A DNA stretch of 64,000 nt from Flavobacterium jumunjinense (GCF_021650975.2 NZ_CP091285.1:1054001-1118000), one strand, 5' to 3'. Counted from the stretch's first letter, positions 52,631 to 63,379 are shown. The notes: generated by a model not told the origin, from the letters alone. Made by a program: numbers and translations.

Positions 52631-53362
52631 TTAATAACTCAATTTTGTATAACCAATGTATTTACTAATTTTTGCTTTTCTACCATTAATATATGATGAA
52701 GAATTTGACGCTTTGAATTTTCTTGGATTCGGAAGTATTACAGCAATTCCTGCAGCTTCATGTCTTGTTAGATTCTTTGCTTGTTTATGATACCAGTGTT
52801 TAGAAGCAGCTTCCGCACCATATACACCGTCTCCCATTTCAATACTATTTAAATAGACCTCCATAATTCTTTCTTTACTCCAGATAAGTTCAATTAAAAA
52901 AGTAAAATAAGCTTCTAGTCCTTTCCTCACGTAACTTCTTCCTTGCCAAAGAAATACATTTTTAGCTGTTTGTTGAGAAATTGTACTTCCTCCTTTTATT
53001 TTTTTTCCTTTTTTGTTACTCTCATAAGCTTTCAACATAGAGTTAAAATCAAAACCATTATGTTCTAAAAATAATCCGTCTTCACTGGCTATAACTGCTT
53101 TTTGAAGGTTTGGAGAAATATTTTCAATAGACACCCAGTCATGTGAGCAACTCATTTCTTTTCCATTTGCCTTTTGTTCAAAAGCCCTTATAATCATTAA
53201 AGGTGTAAACGGAACGGGAACAAATTTATACAACAATACAAAAAACAGACTCACAATATTAAACCAAAGTATTGATTTCCATATAAATCGAAATATTTTT
53301 TGCCCGAAAGAACGTTTTTTATTTGAAGTTTTTTTCTTTTTTGGAGTAGTTTTTTTTGCCAT
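52631..53362 (-). CDS. mtgA: monofunctional peptidoglycan glycosyltransferase
   Basis: The protein has 243 residues. An Arg/Lys-rich cytoplasmic end and one transmembrane helix (about 28-50) precede the GT51 domain. Visible GT51 motifs are EDGLFLEHNGFD (catalytic Glu near 94), KGGSTISQQTAKNVFLW, ELIWSKERIMEVYLNS and the EAAGIAVILPNP end. MtgA polymerises lipid II into glycan strands without a transpeptidase domain. It lies 3 nt after the FAD oxidoreductase and in the same run as DedA. Confidence 0.94.
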   Translation of the reverse strand: MAKKTTPKKKKTSNKKRSFGQKIFRFIWKSILWFNIVSLFFVLLYKFVPVPFTPLMIIRAFEQKANGKEMSCSHDWVSIENISPNLQKAVIASEDGLFLEHNGFDFNSMLKAYESNKKGKKIKGGSTISQQTAKNVFLWQGRSYVRKGLEAYFTFLIELIWSKERIMEVYLNSIEMGDGVYGAEAASKHWYHKQAKNLTRHEAAGIAVILPNPRKFKASNSSSYINGRKAKISKYIGYTKLSY

Positions 53363-53365
53363 ACA

Positions 53366-54478
53366 CTAAATTAAATCTGCTAATTCTTTCCCTATTAAAC
53401 TCCCAATAGCGACACCCATTCCTCCTAATCTTACACCACAATAGACATTTTGGGACATTTGTTCGACAATTGGACTTTTATAATTACCAACTCCCATTAT
53501 CCCACTCCAACGGTGTTCAACTTCGAATTGATAATTCGGCAAAATTACAGTTTTTAATAACTCCTCCAACTTGTCTTGAATAATTTTTGTTTGATGTAAT
53601 TCTGTAGTAGTTTCTCCTTCAAAGTCAAGATTTCTTCCTCCTCCAAATAATATTCTGTTCTCAATATTTCTAAAATAATAATACCCTTGATCTAAATGAA
53701 AAGTTCCTCTAATACCTAAATTATGTATTGGTTTCGTAATTAAAACCTGTGCTCTAGCGGGTTGCACTTTACCTTGGGTTAATTCACCCGCGAAACCGTT
53801 CGTAGCAAATAACAATTTATTTGTCTTAAAAGTAATTTCATTCGTAACAACCTCAACTTGATTCTCTAATTCTTGATAATTAGTTACATTCTGTTGGTTT
53901 AAAATTAAAATATTTTTGGATGCCACTTCTTTCAACAAGGCTTGCATCATATTTCCAGTATCAATCTGGCCTTCAAAAGGGTTAAAAATCAAATACTCGA
54001 AAATATTTTTAAAATTAAATCGATCTGCTTCTTTTACAAAAACATCAGTTTTAAAAATCGGTCTTAAAACATCATTTATAAAGGGTAACTTCTGAATACA
54101 TTCATTAAAGAAACTCTCATCTTTTTGAAGAAATAGCTCATAACCTCCATAAGGTTTAAAATCGATTACACTATCTCCTAAACGATTTCGTAATAATTTC
54201 AATCCACTTATTCTTTTTTGAACCAATTGAATTACTTCTTCTTCAGAATGGCTTTTTAAATCGTCTATAATTTCAGATATACTTCCAAAACAAGCAAAAC
54301 CTGCATTTTTTGTACTTGCTCCTTGTGGTAATATACCTTTCTCTAAAATTATAATTTTAGAAGTAGGAAACTTTTCTCTCAACTGAAGCGCACAATGAAT
54401 ACCAACAATTCCGCTTCCAACAATTGTATAATCTACTTTTGAAAACCAATTTTTTAATTCCCAATAACTAAGTTGCAT
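53366..54478 (-). CDS. FAD-dependent DAO-family oxidoreductase
   Basis: The protein has 370 residues with an N-terminal Rossmann FAD motif (VGSGIVGIHCALQL, near 20-34) and the DAO-type end (HRWSGIMGVGNYKSPIVEQ, then RLGGMGVAIGSLIGKELADL). The substrate is unknown; candidates are D-amino-acid-like or glycine-like imino substrates. The start overlaps the stop of the DedA gene by 1 nt. Confidence 0.88.
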   Translation of the reverse strand: MQLSYWELKNWFSKVDYTIVGSGIVGIHCALQLREKFPTSKIIILEKGILPQGASTKNAGFACFGSISEIIDDLKSHSEEEVIQLVQKRISGLKLLRNRLGDSVIDFKPYGGYELFLQKDESFFNECIQKLPFINDVLRPIFKTDVFVKEADRFNFKNIFEYLIFNPFEGQIDTGNMMQALLKEVASKNILILNQQNVTNYQELENQVEVVTNEITFKTNKLLFATNGFAGELTQGKVQPARAQVLITKPIHNLGIRGTFHLDQGYYYFRNIENRILFGGGRNLDFEGETTTELHQTKIIQDKLEELLKTVILPNYQFEVEHRWSGIMGVGNYKSPIVEQMSQNVYCGVRLGGMGVAIGSLIGKELADLI

Positions 54479-55170
54479 TATTTCTCACTATTTTTTAATA
54501 ATTTCTTTTGCTTAAAATAATTCAAAACTAAAGGCAGAGTTGTTATGGCAATTAGAGTTAGAATTATGGTTTCTATATGCTGTTTTAAATCAACATTGAA
54601 TTGATCCAAAAAAAGACTATACAAATAATGTCCAGCGAAAACCAATAAAAAGGACCACAATAATGAGCTAAAGACATTGTAGAACATAAATTTACTTTTC
54701 TTCATATGTACGATACCTGCAATGATAGGTACAAAAGTTCTAACAATTGGTAAAAATCGTGCAAAAACAATTGCAATTCCTCCATGCTTTTCAAAGAAAG
54801 TCTGAGATTGAATTAAGTATTTTTTCTTAAAAAAGAAACTATCTTCTTTTGAATATAAATAATTACCACTTCTTGAACCAAACCAATATCCGAAAATATT
54901 TCCCAAAGTTGCCGCAGAAGCAATTAAGAGCGACAAAACAATTACATTAGACAAATCACTTGAAATAATAAAAAAAGTTTCTACTAACTCTCTATTATAA
55001 ATACCAGATAAAAACAACAAACTATCTCCAGGAAGAAAGAAACCTGCAAATAAACCTGTTTCGGCAAAAACAATAAATAACACCATATAAATTCCTATTG
55101 GAATTCCATTTATCTCCATCGTTATATAAAACTCTGGATTAAAAAGTTTTGTCCAGTGAAAATCACTCAT
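54478..55170 (-). CDS. DedA-family membrane protein
   Basis: The protein has 230 residues with the DedA (SNARE-associated/VTT) pattern: GLFAGFFLPGDSLLFLSG near 40 and FARFLPIVRTFVPIIAG near 140, with about five membrane segments. DedA proteins act in lipid-carrier recycling and membrane homeostasis. It overlaps the next gene by 1 nt, and its start lies inside the end of the decayed symporter. Confidence 0.93.
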   Translation of the reverse strand: MSDFHWTKLFNPEFYITMEINGIPIGIYMVLFIVFAETGLFAGFFLPGDSLLFLSGIYNRELVETFFIISSDLSNVIVLSLLIASAATLGNIFGYWFGSRSGNYLYSKEDSFFFKKKYLIQSQTFFEKHGGIAIVFARFLPIVRTFVPIIAGIVHMKKSKFMFYNVFSSLLWSFLLVFAGHYLYSLFLDQFNVDLKQHIETIILTLIAITTLPLVLNYFKQKKLLKNSEK

Positions 55171-55960
55171 CTATTATCGATTTTGTTTCCCATTTATAAA
55201 TAACTGCAGTGACAAGAGAACTACCCAAAATATTGGTCATACTTCTTGCCATATCACAGAAATGATTTATAGGTAAAATTAATGCAATACATTCTGGAGG
55301 AATACCAAACATAGCAGAAGTAGCAACAATTAAAATTAAAGATGCTCTAGAAACACCAGCAACTCCTTTACTAGTTAACATTAAAACCAACAACATTGTT
55401 GATTGCTCACCAATACCTATACCATACACTTCCGTAATAAAATACTAGCAAATGCAATGTACATCATACTCCAGTCAAGGTTAAACAAATAACCCAATGG
55501 TAAAGTAAAGGAAACTATTTTATTTTGACAACCAAATCTTTCTAATTCTTCAACTAATTTAAAAAAAATGCTTCGGAACTTGTTGTGGAAAAAGCTATTA
55601 ATAGTGGTTCTTTAATTCTTTGTAGAAGCACAAACAAATGCTTTCCTAAAACGTACAACCACCAAGTAGCAATATAACACAAAGGATGATAATACCGATT
55701 GCAATATCAATCAGATAATAATTACACAAATAAAAGATTCCAAAGCCATATTTAGAAATAGCTACAGATCTAAAAATCCCAAATGGAGCAACCCGAATAA
55801 TATAGGTTATCATTTTAAGAATTACATGAGATAAAGCATCTAATAATTTTACATTTTTTGAGAAATCTTCTTAAGAAGAAAGGGGAATAATAATGACTGA
55901 TTTCACCAGCAAAGACACCTAAAATTACAGCTATAACTATAAGGACAAAAAAACTTATTA
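55163..55960 (-). pseudogene. decayed dicarboxylate/amino acid:cation symporter
   Basis: The last 88 codons (from 55429) still match DAACS symporters (MLLVLMLTSKGVAGVSRASL, PPECIALILPINHF, DMARSMTN). Upstream, the minus-strand reading gives FFVLIVIAVILGVFAGEIS as helix 1, followed by pieces in shifted frames with stops. The total length (about 800 nt) is far below the usual gene size, so there is also an internal deletion. It stands just downstream of an intact homologue and is probably its decayed paralogue. Confidence 0.85.
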
Positions 55961-55987
55961 TTTTTTAGTAGATATAAATATAATCTA

Positions 55988-57484
55988 TTATTCTAGTTTA
56001 TCAACAGACTTTGCAACAATCATAGAAACAGCAGCATCACCTGTAACGTTTACTGTAGTTCTACACATATCTAAAGGTCTATCAATTGCGAAAATTAATG
56101 CCAAACCAGCCTCAGGAATTCCAGCTTGTGCCAAAACAATAACTAGCATTACCATTCCTGCACCAGGAACTGCTGCACTACCGATTGAAGCTAAAGTTGC
56201 CGTTGCAATTATACCTAATTGCACTCCAAAACTCAACTCCATTCCGAAAGCTTGTGCAATAAAAACGGCAGCAACTGCTTGATATAAACTAGTACCATCC
56301 ATATTAATTGTTGCACCAATTGGTAATACAAAACTAGCAACTTCATCATCAACACCTAAATTATCAACAACTCTTTCCATTGTAACTGGAAGTGTAGCTG
56401 CTGACGAACTAGTAGAAAATGCTAATAATTGAGCTGGAGCTATACCATTAAGGAAAAAATTATGATTTTTCTTAGTCAAAATTCTAACCAAGAACAGATA
56501 AAAAACAATCAAAAGAGCCAAACCAAAAACAACAGTTAATCCATACATCCCAAGGGCTTTAAACAAGTCAAAACTTGGAGATTCTGCTACTAAAGACGCT
56601 AACAATGCAAAAACTCCAAAGGGAGCAGCAAGCATTATTATATCTATCATTTTTAAAATAGCTTCGTTAAAACCATCAAAAAATGCTTTAACTGGAGTTG
56701 CCAATTCTGTAGGTATTAATATTAATGCAATACCAAAGAAAATAGCAAAAAATATTACCTGCAACATATTTCCATTATCCGCAGAAGCCCCAATTATATT
56801 ACTTGGAACTATATCTTCCAAAGCTTGCAATGGACCTGCTTTTTTTTGATTTTCCGCAGCTTCAATTTTAGAATTAGCATCATTTGAATAACTACCAACT
56901 AATTCTGTTCTTGTTTCTTCAGAAATATAACTCCCCGGCTTTATTATATTAACAACAGTTAAACCAATTGAAACAGCAAAGACAGTTGTAAGAATATAAA
57001 GTCCGATTGTTCTTCCACCCATTTTTGAAAGCTTAGAAATATCTTTTAAATCAGAAACTCCTTTTATTAATGAAGCTAATATCAAAGGAACAGCAATTAA
57101 TTTTAATAAATTAATAAATATATTTCCAAATGGTTTTATCCAGTTTCTTATAAAATTTCTTCCTTTAGATTCTGGAATTACAATATTAGATTCAACTTTT
57201 TTAATTTTATCACTTAAAATCCTAATACTTGATTCTAATTCTTCTTTTTTAGTATAAAACTCATTAAAACTCATTTTTTTTGAATCAAAATGAGATTTTG
57301 TTTCTGAAAGCTCTCCTTCAACTTTTGTTTTTTCAGACAAAAGCTTCAACCATTCAATTTTATTTTCTTGTGCAAATAAAACATTTTCTTCTTTAGGTAC
57401 TCCAACATTAATCACCATTATAGCAAACAAAACTCCCATTACCATTCCCAATAATATTTGCCAATGCAACGCTAATTTCTTCAT
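55988..57484 (-). CDS. dicarboxylate/amino acid:cation symporter (DAACS family)
   Basis: The protein has 498 residues, longer than usual (about 400-430) because of a coiled, charged insert of about 80 residues between helix 1 and helix 2 (EKTKVEGELSETKSHFDSKK). Helix 1 (1-26) precedes it, and the Ser-rich AFSTSSSAATLPVT loop and the INMDGTSLYQ, RPLDMCRTTVNVTGD motifs are intact. It imports C4-dicarboxylates or glutamate-like substrates with Na+ or H+. The decayed paralogue lies immediately downstream. Confidence 0.93.
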   Translation of the reverse strand: MKKLALHWQILLGMVMGVLFAIMVINVGVPKEENVLFAQENKIEWLKLLSEKTKVEGELSETKSHFDSKKMSFNEFYTKKEELESSIRILSDKIKKVESNIVIPESKGRNFIRNWIKPFGNIFINLLKLIAVPLILASLIKGVSDLKDISKLSKMGGRTIGLYILTTVFAVSIGLTVVNIIKPGSYISEETRTELVGSYSNDANSKIEAAENQKKAGPLQALEDIVPSNIIGASADNGNMLQVIFFAIFFGIALILIPTELATPVKAFFDGFNEAILKMIDIIMLAAPFGVFALLASLVAESPSFDLFKALGMYGLTVVFGLALLIVFYLFLVRILTKKNHNFFLNGIAPAQLLAFSTSSSAATLPVTMERVVDNLGVDDEVASFVLPIGATINMDGTSLYQAVAAVFIAQAFGMELSFGVQLGIIATATLASIGSAAVPGAGMVMLVIVLAQAGIPEAGLALIFAIDRPLDMCRTTVNVTGDAAVSMIVAKSVDKLE

Positions 57485-57680
57485 TTCAGATATGTTTCAA
57501 TTTTAAGAACGTGAAAATAAGCATATTTTTTTAAACTCCTAATTTTATCATTTTAAAGAAAACCAAACCTTAACAAGTAATCAATAAAAATCACTAACAA
57601 AATTGTAGTAAAATTACACTTAACACATTGATTTAACTTTTTTTATAAATAAACTGTAAAATAATTGAAAATAATTTATA

Positions 57681-57688
57681 TATCTTTG
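57681..57688 (+). promoter_or_regulatory. candidate -7 box of the metalloprotease gene
   Basis: TATCTTTG fits TAnnTTTG and lies 29 nt before the ATG. A TTG at 57665 is closer than the usual 17-23 nt, so only the -7 element is supported. Confidence 0.45.
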
Positions 57689-57717
57689 AAGCGCTAAAAA
57701 TCAAAACTATACAAATT

Positions 57718-60700
57718 ATGAAACAAAAATTTCTTTTAATTGCAGCAATTGCAATTACAAGTTTCTCGTTTGCGCAAAACGGAGAAACTTTTTGGAAAAA
57801 AACCACAAAGAGCGATGCTCAGGTTTTTGAAAACAAAAGCTCACTATCAAACACCAGCCTATTTAACTTAGACATCAACAGTCTTAAACAAAGCATTAGA
57901 AGTGTTTCCAAAAGAGTTAATTTTAATGAAAGCTCAAACACCATCATCTCAATTCCGAATAGGGATGGCAAAATGGAACGTTTCTCCGTATTGGAAAACT
58001 CAAACATGGAACAAGATCTAGCAAATAGATATCCTGAAATTAAATCTTATGTTGGATACGGCATTGACAATCCAACTGCTACAGTGTATTTTAGCATATC
58101 TCCTTTAGGCTTTCAATCGATGACTTTATACGCAGACAAATCTGCCGAATTTATCGAACCTTATACTAAAGATTTAAAAACATATACAGTATACCGAAAA
58201 GCAGATCGAAAAGCTGCATTTTCAAAATTTGAATGTAGTGTTGTTGAACACGCAAACAATAAAGCAGCTTCAGATGCAGCAGCTCGCCCAAATGCTGACG
58301 ACTCTAAACTAAGAACATTTCGCTTAGCAATGTCAGTTACAGGAGAATACTCTTCTCATTTTGGAGGAACAAAAGCACTTGCATTAGCTGCAATAAACAC
58401 TACAATGACTCGTGTAAATGGTGTTTTTGAAAAAGATTTCAGTGCAAGAATGGTCTTAATTTCTAACACAGATGACGTAATCTACACTAACGCATCAACC
58501 GATCCTTACACTACAAGCTACAACAGTCAACTGCAAAGCACATTAACTTCGGTTATTGGAGATTCCAACTATGATGTCGGTCATTTATTAACAAAAGCTG
58601 GCAATAATGGAAATGCTGGATGTATTGGTTGTGTCTGCAATTCAGGAAAAGGAAGTGGTTTCACATCAAGTACAATCCCTGAAGGAGATAATTTCGACAT
58701 CGACTATGTTGCTCATGAAATTGGACATCAGTTTGGAGCAAATCATACATTTTCCATGAGCAATGAAGGAACAGGTGTAAATATGGAACCTGGTTCTGGC
58801 TCAACTATCATGGGGTATGCTGGAATTACTGGTCAGGATGTACAACCACATTCTGATGCTTATTTTCATTCTGCAAGTATTCAACAAGTAACAAACAATA
58901 TCAAATCTAAAACTTGCCCAACAGTAACTAACACTGGAAACACAGTACCAACTGCTGATGCGGGAAGCGATTTTACAATCCCAAAAAGCACTCCTTTCAT
59001 TCTTAGTGGCTCAGGAACCGATGCCAATGGAGATGCTTTAACATACATCTGGGAACAATTTGATAACGCAGCAAGTTCTGCTACAGGAGCAAGTTCTGCT
59101 GCAAGTGCAACAAGAACGTCTGGACCAACATTTAGATCATACAACCCTACAACTACACCAACAAGAATGTTCCCAAGACTAGAAAGTGTTTTAGCAAACT
59201 CTTCTACAACAACAGGAGCAGAAATCACAGTTGAAGCTCTTCCTTCAGTTGCTAGAACAATGAATTTTAGATTTACAGTAAGAGACAACAGAGCTGGTGG
59301 TTCAGCAAACAACAGTGACGACATGGTTGTTACAGTAAATAGTACAGCAGGACCTTTTACAGTTTCTTCACCAAATACAGCAGTTTCTTACCCTGGAAAT
59401 TCATCTCAAACAATAACATGGAACGTCGCTGGAACGACAGCAAATGGAGTAAATTGTGCTAATGTTGACATATTGCTATCTACAGATGGAGGAAACAATT
59501 TCAACACTGTACTATTAGCTGGAACTCCAAATGATGGATCGCAATCTGTTACAATTCCTAACACACCAGGAAATCAAAACAGAATCATGATTAAAGGAAC
59601 AAATCATATTTTCTTTGACATTTCTAATTCTAATTTTACAATTACTCAAGGTAGTGGAAATGACACAACTGCTCCTTCAGCGCCAACAAATCTTACAGCT
59701 GCTGGAACAACACAAACAACAACGAATCTTTCTTGGACTGCATCAACTGATAATGTTGCAGTAACTGGATATGACGTATTTCAAGGAGGAACTCAAATTG
59801 GAACAGCTACTACTACAACATTTGCAGTTACAGGATTAAGCCCTGGAACTACTTACAATTTTACTGTAAAAGCTAAAGATGCTGCTGGAAATATTTCAGG
59901 CACAAGTAATACCGCAACTATAACAACTTTAACTGGAACAACAGATCCGACATATTGTGATTCTAAAGGAAACAGTGTAAACGATGAATACATAGGACGA
60001 GTTCAATTCAATACAATTGACAACACTTCTAATGGAGGTAATGGCTATACAAATTTCACAAGTATCTCAACGAGCGTAAGCAAAGGAACTTCATACAACA
60101 TTACTATAACTCCTACATGGACAGGTACTGTATACAGCGAAGGATATGCGGTATGGATAGACTACAATAAGGATGGAGATTTTACAGATGCCAATGAGTT
60201 AGCTTGGAGCAAAGCTGCAAGTCAAACTACACCAGTAACAGGAAGCTTCATAATTCCTACATCTGCAATTACAGGCACTACAAGAATGAGAGTTTCAATG
60301 AAATACAATGGAGTTCCAACTTCATGTGAAGCATTTTCATACGGAGAGGTAGAAGATTACTCTGTAAACATTGGAACATCAGTACCAGACACTACAGCTC
60401 CATCAGCACCAACATTATCTGCTTCAGGTACAACTCAGACATCAACAACTTTATCTTGGACAGCGTCAACTGACAATGTAGGCGTAACAGGTTATAACGT
60501 TTACCAAGCAGGAACACAAATAGGTACCGCAACGACAACAACATATTCAGTAACAGGCTTAACATCTGCAACAACATACGCATTTACAGTAAAAGCAAAA
60601 GACGCTGCTGGAAATCTTTCAGCAACAAGCAACACAGCATCTGTAACTACTCTTTCTAACTCAGTTACATATTGTACCTCACAAGGAAACAATACAAACG

Positions 60701-61359
60701 ACGAAAGAATTGCCAAAGTTGAATATGGAAGTATCAATAATTCATCATCAGGTACAACTGGCTATGAAGACTTTACAGCTATCACAACATCTGTATCAAG
60801 AGGAACTTCACAAACAATTACAATCACTCCTTTATGGACTGGAACTGTTTACAGCGAAGGATACGCCGTTTGGATTGATTTCAATCAAGATGGTGACTTC
60901 ACTGATACAGGAGAACAAGTTATAACAATTGGAGCTACAAAAAACACCCCTGTTAGCGGTTCAATATCTATTCCTACAAATGCGAATTTAGGAGCAACAA
61001 GAATGAGAGTTTCAATGAAATACAACGGAACCCCAACTTCTTGTGAATCTTTCACTTACGGACAAGTAGAGGATTACACAATAAACATTACAGCTTCTAC
61101 TAGAGACAATGAAGAAACTACCTCATTAGCTTTAGAAAATGAAGTAGTTATTTATCCTAACCCGACAACCAGCTTGTTAAATATCAGTTCAATATCCAAC
61201 AACGCAACCTATAAAGTACACAGTTTACTAGGACAAACTGTCTTAAGCGGAAAAATAGCGAACAACTCTATAGATGTTTCCAGATTAAATGCTGGAAATT
61301 ACATTATTGAGATTACAGATAACGAGAATACAATAAGTAAACAGTTTATAAAACAATAA
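57718..61359 (+). CDS. secreted reprolysin-like metalloprotease with FN3/GEVED repeats, T9SS type A
   Basis: The protein has 1,213 residues with a signal peptide (1-19). A propeptide region (about 20-190) precedes a reprolysin-like zinc domain with HEIGHQFGANHTF (near 340, HExxHxxGxxH) and a TIMGYAGIT Met-turn. A PKD/Ig-like region (about 405-640) follows. Then come two consecutive FN3-GEVED modules (FN3 about 650-740 and 890-980; GEVED parts with YGEVEDYSVNI and YGQVEDYTINI). The end is a type A sorting domain (IYPNPTTSLLNISS, VHSLLGQTVL, KQFIKQ). It is probably exported by the T9SS and degrades proteins outside the cell. Confidence 0.95.
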   Translation: MKQKFLLIAAIAITSFSFAQNGETFWKKTTKSDAQVFENKSSLSNTSLFNLDINSLKQSIRSVSKRVNFNESSNTIISIPNRDGKMERFSVLENSNMEQDLANRYPEIKSYVGYGIDNPTATVYFSISPLGFQSMTLYADKSAEFIEPYTKDLKTYTVYRKADRKAAFSKFECSVVEHANNKAASDAAARPNADDSKLRTFRLAMSVTGEYSSHFGGTKALALAAINTTMTRVNGVFEKDFSARMVLISNTDDVIYTNASTDPYTTSYNSQLQSTLTSVIGDSNYDVGHLLTKAGNNGNAGCIGCVCNSGKGSGFTSSTIPEGDNFDIDYVAHEIGHQFGANHTFSMSNEGTGVNMEPGSGSTIMGYAGITGQDVQPHSDAYFHSASIQQVTNNIKSKTCPTVTNTGNTVPTADAGSDFTIPKSTPFILSGSGTDANGDALTYIWEQFDNAASSATGASSAASATRTSGPTFRSYNPTTTPTRMFPRLESVLANSSTTTGAEITVEALPSVARTMNFRFTVRDNRAGGSANNSDDMVVTVNSTAGPFTVSSPNTAVSYPGNSSQTITWNVAGTTANGVNCANVDILLSTDGGNNFNTVLLAGTPNDGSQSVTIPNTPGNQNRIMIKGTNHIFFDISNSNFTITQGSGNDTTAPSAPTNLTAAGTTQTTTNLSWTASTDNVAVTGYDVFQGGTQIGTATTTTFAVTGLSPGTTYNFTVKAKDAAGNISGTSNTATITTLTGTTDPTYCDSKGNSVNDEYIGRVQFNTIDNTSNGGNGYTNFTSISTSVSKGTSYNITITPTWTGTVYSEGYAVWIDYNKDGDFTDANELAWSKAASQTTPVTGSFIIPTSAITGTTRMRVSMKYNGVPTSCEAFSYGEVEDYSVNIGTSVPDTTAPSAPTLSASGTTQTSTTLSWTASTDNVGVTGYNVYQAGTQIGTATTTTYSVTGLTSATTYAFTVKAKDAAGNLSATSNTASVTTLSNSVTYCTSQGNNTNDERIAKVEYGSINNSSSGTTGYEDFTAITTSVSRGTSQTITITPLWTGTVYSEGYAVWIDFNQDGDFTDTGEQVITIGATKNTPVSGSISIPTNANLGATRMRVSMKYNGTPTSCESFTYGQVEDYTINITASTRDNEETTSLALENEVVIYPNPTTSLLNISSISNNATYKVHSLLGQTVLSGKIANNSIDVSRLNAGNYIIEITDNENTISKQFIKQ

Positions 61360-61374
61360 ACTAAATCAAATTCT

Positions 61375-61410
61375 AAAAAAGGTCTTCAATCTATATTGAA
61401 GGCCTTTTTT
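61375..61410 (+). terminator. terminator of the metalloprotease gene
   Basis: AAAAAAGGTCTTCAAT (61375-61390) pairs with ATTGAAGGCCTTTTTT (61395-61410), with one G-T pair and a 4-nt loop. Confidence 0.9.
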
Positions 61411-61483
61411 TATTACTACACATACCTCCTATTAAATATAAAATATTTATTTTTAAACTTTATTACATAATAATAAACAAGAA

Positions 61484-63379
61484 ATGAAAAAAATAGCATT
61501 AATCTTATTTAGCATGGCTGGATTATCCACAACCGCACAAGAACAAATGACACCTGAACTGCTTTGGCAACTTGGAAGAATTTCTCCTTTAGGAATATCT
61601 AATGATAATAAAAGTATCATCTACAAAGTATCAATACCTTCTATAAAAGAAAATAATTCTAAATCAAAATATTACTTATTACCAATTGAAGGCGGCACTC
61701 CAGTTGAAATAAAAGAGTACAAAGAACTACTTTCCGATAAAAACAAATCTAGCAATGGCAATTGGACTTTAACTCATAAAGAAATCAAAATACAAAGCGT
61801 AAACGGAAAAGACTTTTATCCTTCGCTAGATAAAAGCGATGTTAAAATTTATGATGCTTTAGATTATCGTCATTGGGACACCTATAATGACGGAAATCAT
61901 AATCATGTTTTTATTTCTAATAATAAAAACGAAGAAGTTGACATCATGAAAGACGAACCGTTTGATTGCCCACAAAAACCATTTGGAGGTGATGAAGATT
62001 ACATTTGGTCTCCTGAAGGCAACAAAATCATCTATGTATCAAAAAAGAAGGTCGGAACATCTTATGCAATTAGCACTAATACCGATTTATTCGAATATGA
62101 TATTTCTTCTAAAACAACAACAAATTTAACCGAAAAGTATACGGGTTATGATGTTGCTCCTCAATTTTCACCAAACGGAGATTTATCATGGCTACAAATG
62201 AAGCGCGACGGCTATGAAGCTGATAAAAACGATATCATCGTTCGACTTAAAGGTTTTGACTCCAATCTTACCATAAATTGGGATGGAACAGTTGATAGTT
62301 TCACTTGGAGCAAAGACGGAAAAAAAATCTTTTTCTTAGCACCAGTTGGCGGTACAAAACAGCTTTTTGAAGTTAACTTTCCAGGATTAACAAAAATCGC
62401 ACCAATAGTAAAACAGCTAACAATGGGGCAATTTGATGTAAATCAAATTATCGAAATTAATGAAAATAGAGCTATCATTACAAGAAGCGATATGAATCAT
62501 GCCAATGAAATTTTTAGTTATGATTTAAAAAAGAAAGACTGGAAACAAATGACCAATATCAATACAGCTATCTATTCAAAATTGACATTACCGAAAGTTG
62601 AAAAAAGAATGGTAAAAACTACTGATGGAAAAGAGATGCTTGTTTGGGTTATTTTACCGCCAGATTTTGATCCTAAAAAGAAATATCCAACATTACTATA
62701 TTGTCAAGGCGGACCACAAGGAGCATTGTCTCAATTTTATTCTTATCGCTGGAACTTTCAAGTCATGGCATCTCAAGGCTATATTATAGTTGCTCCAAAC
62801 AGAAGAGGAATGCCAGGACATGGTGTAAAATGGAACGAACAAATTAGTAAAGATTGGGGCGGACAAGTAATGGATGATTATTTAAGTGCAATAGATAACA
62901 TTTCGAAAGAAGCATACGTAGACAAAGATAGAATTGGAGCAGTGGGCGCAAGTTATGGAGGCTATTCGGTATTTTATTTAGCAGGGATTCATAAGAACAG
63001 ATTCAAAACATTTATAGCTCATGCAGGAATTTTCAACATGCAAAGCATGTATGGAACAACCGAAGAAGTTTTCTTCACCAACTGGGATATGGGAGGTTCA
63101 TATTGGGACAAAGACAATAAACTTGCTCAAAAATCATATAATGAATTTAACCCTATCAATCTTGTTAACAATTGGAACACCCCTATTTTTATAATACAAG
63201 GAGCAAAAGATTACCGTGTACCAATTGGACAAAGTCAAGAAGCTTTCCAAGCTGCTCAACTAAAAGGGATTAAAAGTAGATTTATGCTATTCCCTGAAGA
63301 AAATCATTGGATATTAAAACCACAAAATGGCTTAGTTTGGCAAAATGAATTTTTTAAATGGCTAAAAGAAACACTTTAA
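61484..63379 (+). CDS. S9 family (prolyl oligopeptidase-like) serine peptidase
   Basis: The protein has 631 residues with a signal peptide (1-18, ending STTAQ). An N-terminal beta-propeller (about 30-370) is followed by an alpha/beta-hydrolase domain. The catalytic Ser is in GASYGGYSVF (near 490), Asp in GAKDYRVP (near 575) and His in ENHWIL (near 607). The YCQGGPQGALSQFYSYRW stretch is typical of DPP IV-like S9 peptidases. It probably works in the periplasm on small peptides. Confidence 0.94.
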   Translation: MKKIALILFSMAGLSTTAQEQMTPELLWQLGRISPLGISNDNKSIIYKVSIPSIKENNSKSKYYLLPIEGGTPVEIKEYKELLSDKNKSSNGNWTLTHKEIKIQSVNGKDFYPSLDKSDVKIYDALDYRHWDTYNDGNHNHVFISNNKNEEVDIMKDEPFDCPQKPFGGDEDYIWSPEGNKIIYVSKKKVGTSYAISTNTDLFEYDISSKTTTNLTEKYTGYDVAPQFSPNGDLSWLQMKRDGYEADKNDIIVRLKGFDSNLTINWDGTVDSFTWSKDGKKIFFLAPVGGTKQLFEVNFPGLTKIAPIVKQLTMGQFDVNQIIEINENRAIITRSDMNHANEIFSYDLKKKDWKQMTNINTAIYSKLTLPKVEKRMVKTTDGKEMLVWVILPPDFDPKKKYPTLLYCQGGPQGALSQFYSYRWNFQVMASQGYIIVAPNRRGMPGHGVKWNEQISKDWGGQVMDDYLSAIDNISKEAYVDKDRIGAVGASYGGYSVFYLAGIHKNRFKTFIAHAGIFNMQSMYGTTEEVFFTNWDMGGSYWDKDNKLAQKSYNEFNPINLVNNWNTPIFIIQGAKDYRVPIGQSQEAFQAAQLKGIKSRFMLFPEENHWILKPQNGLVWQNEFFKWLKETL

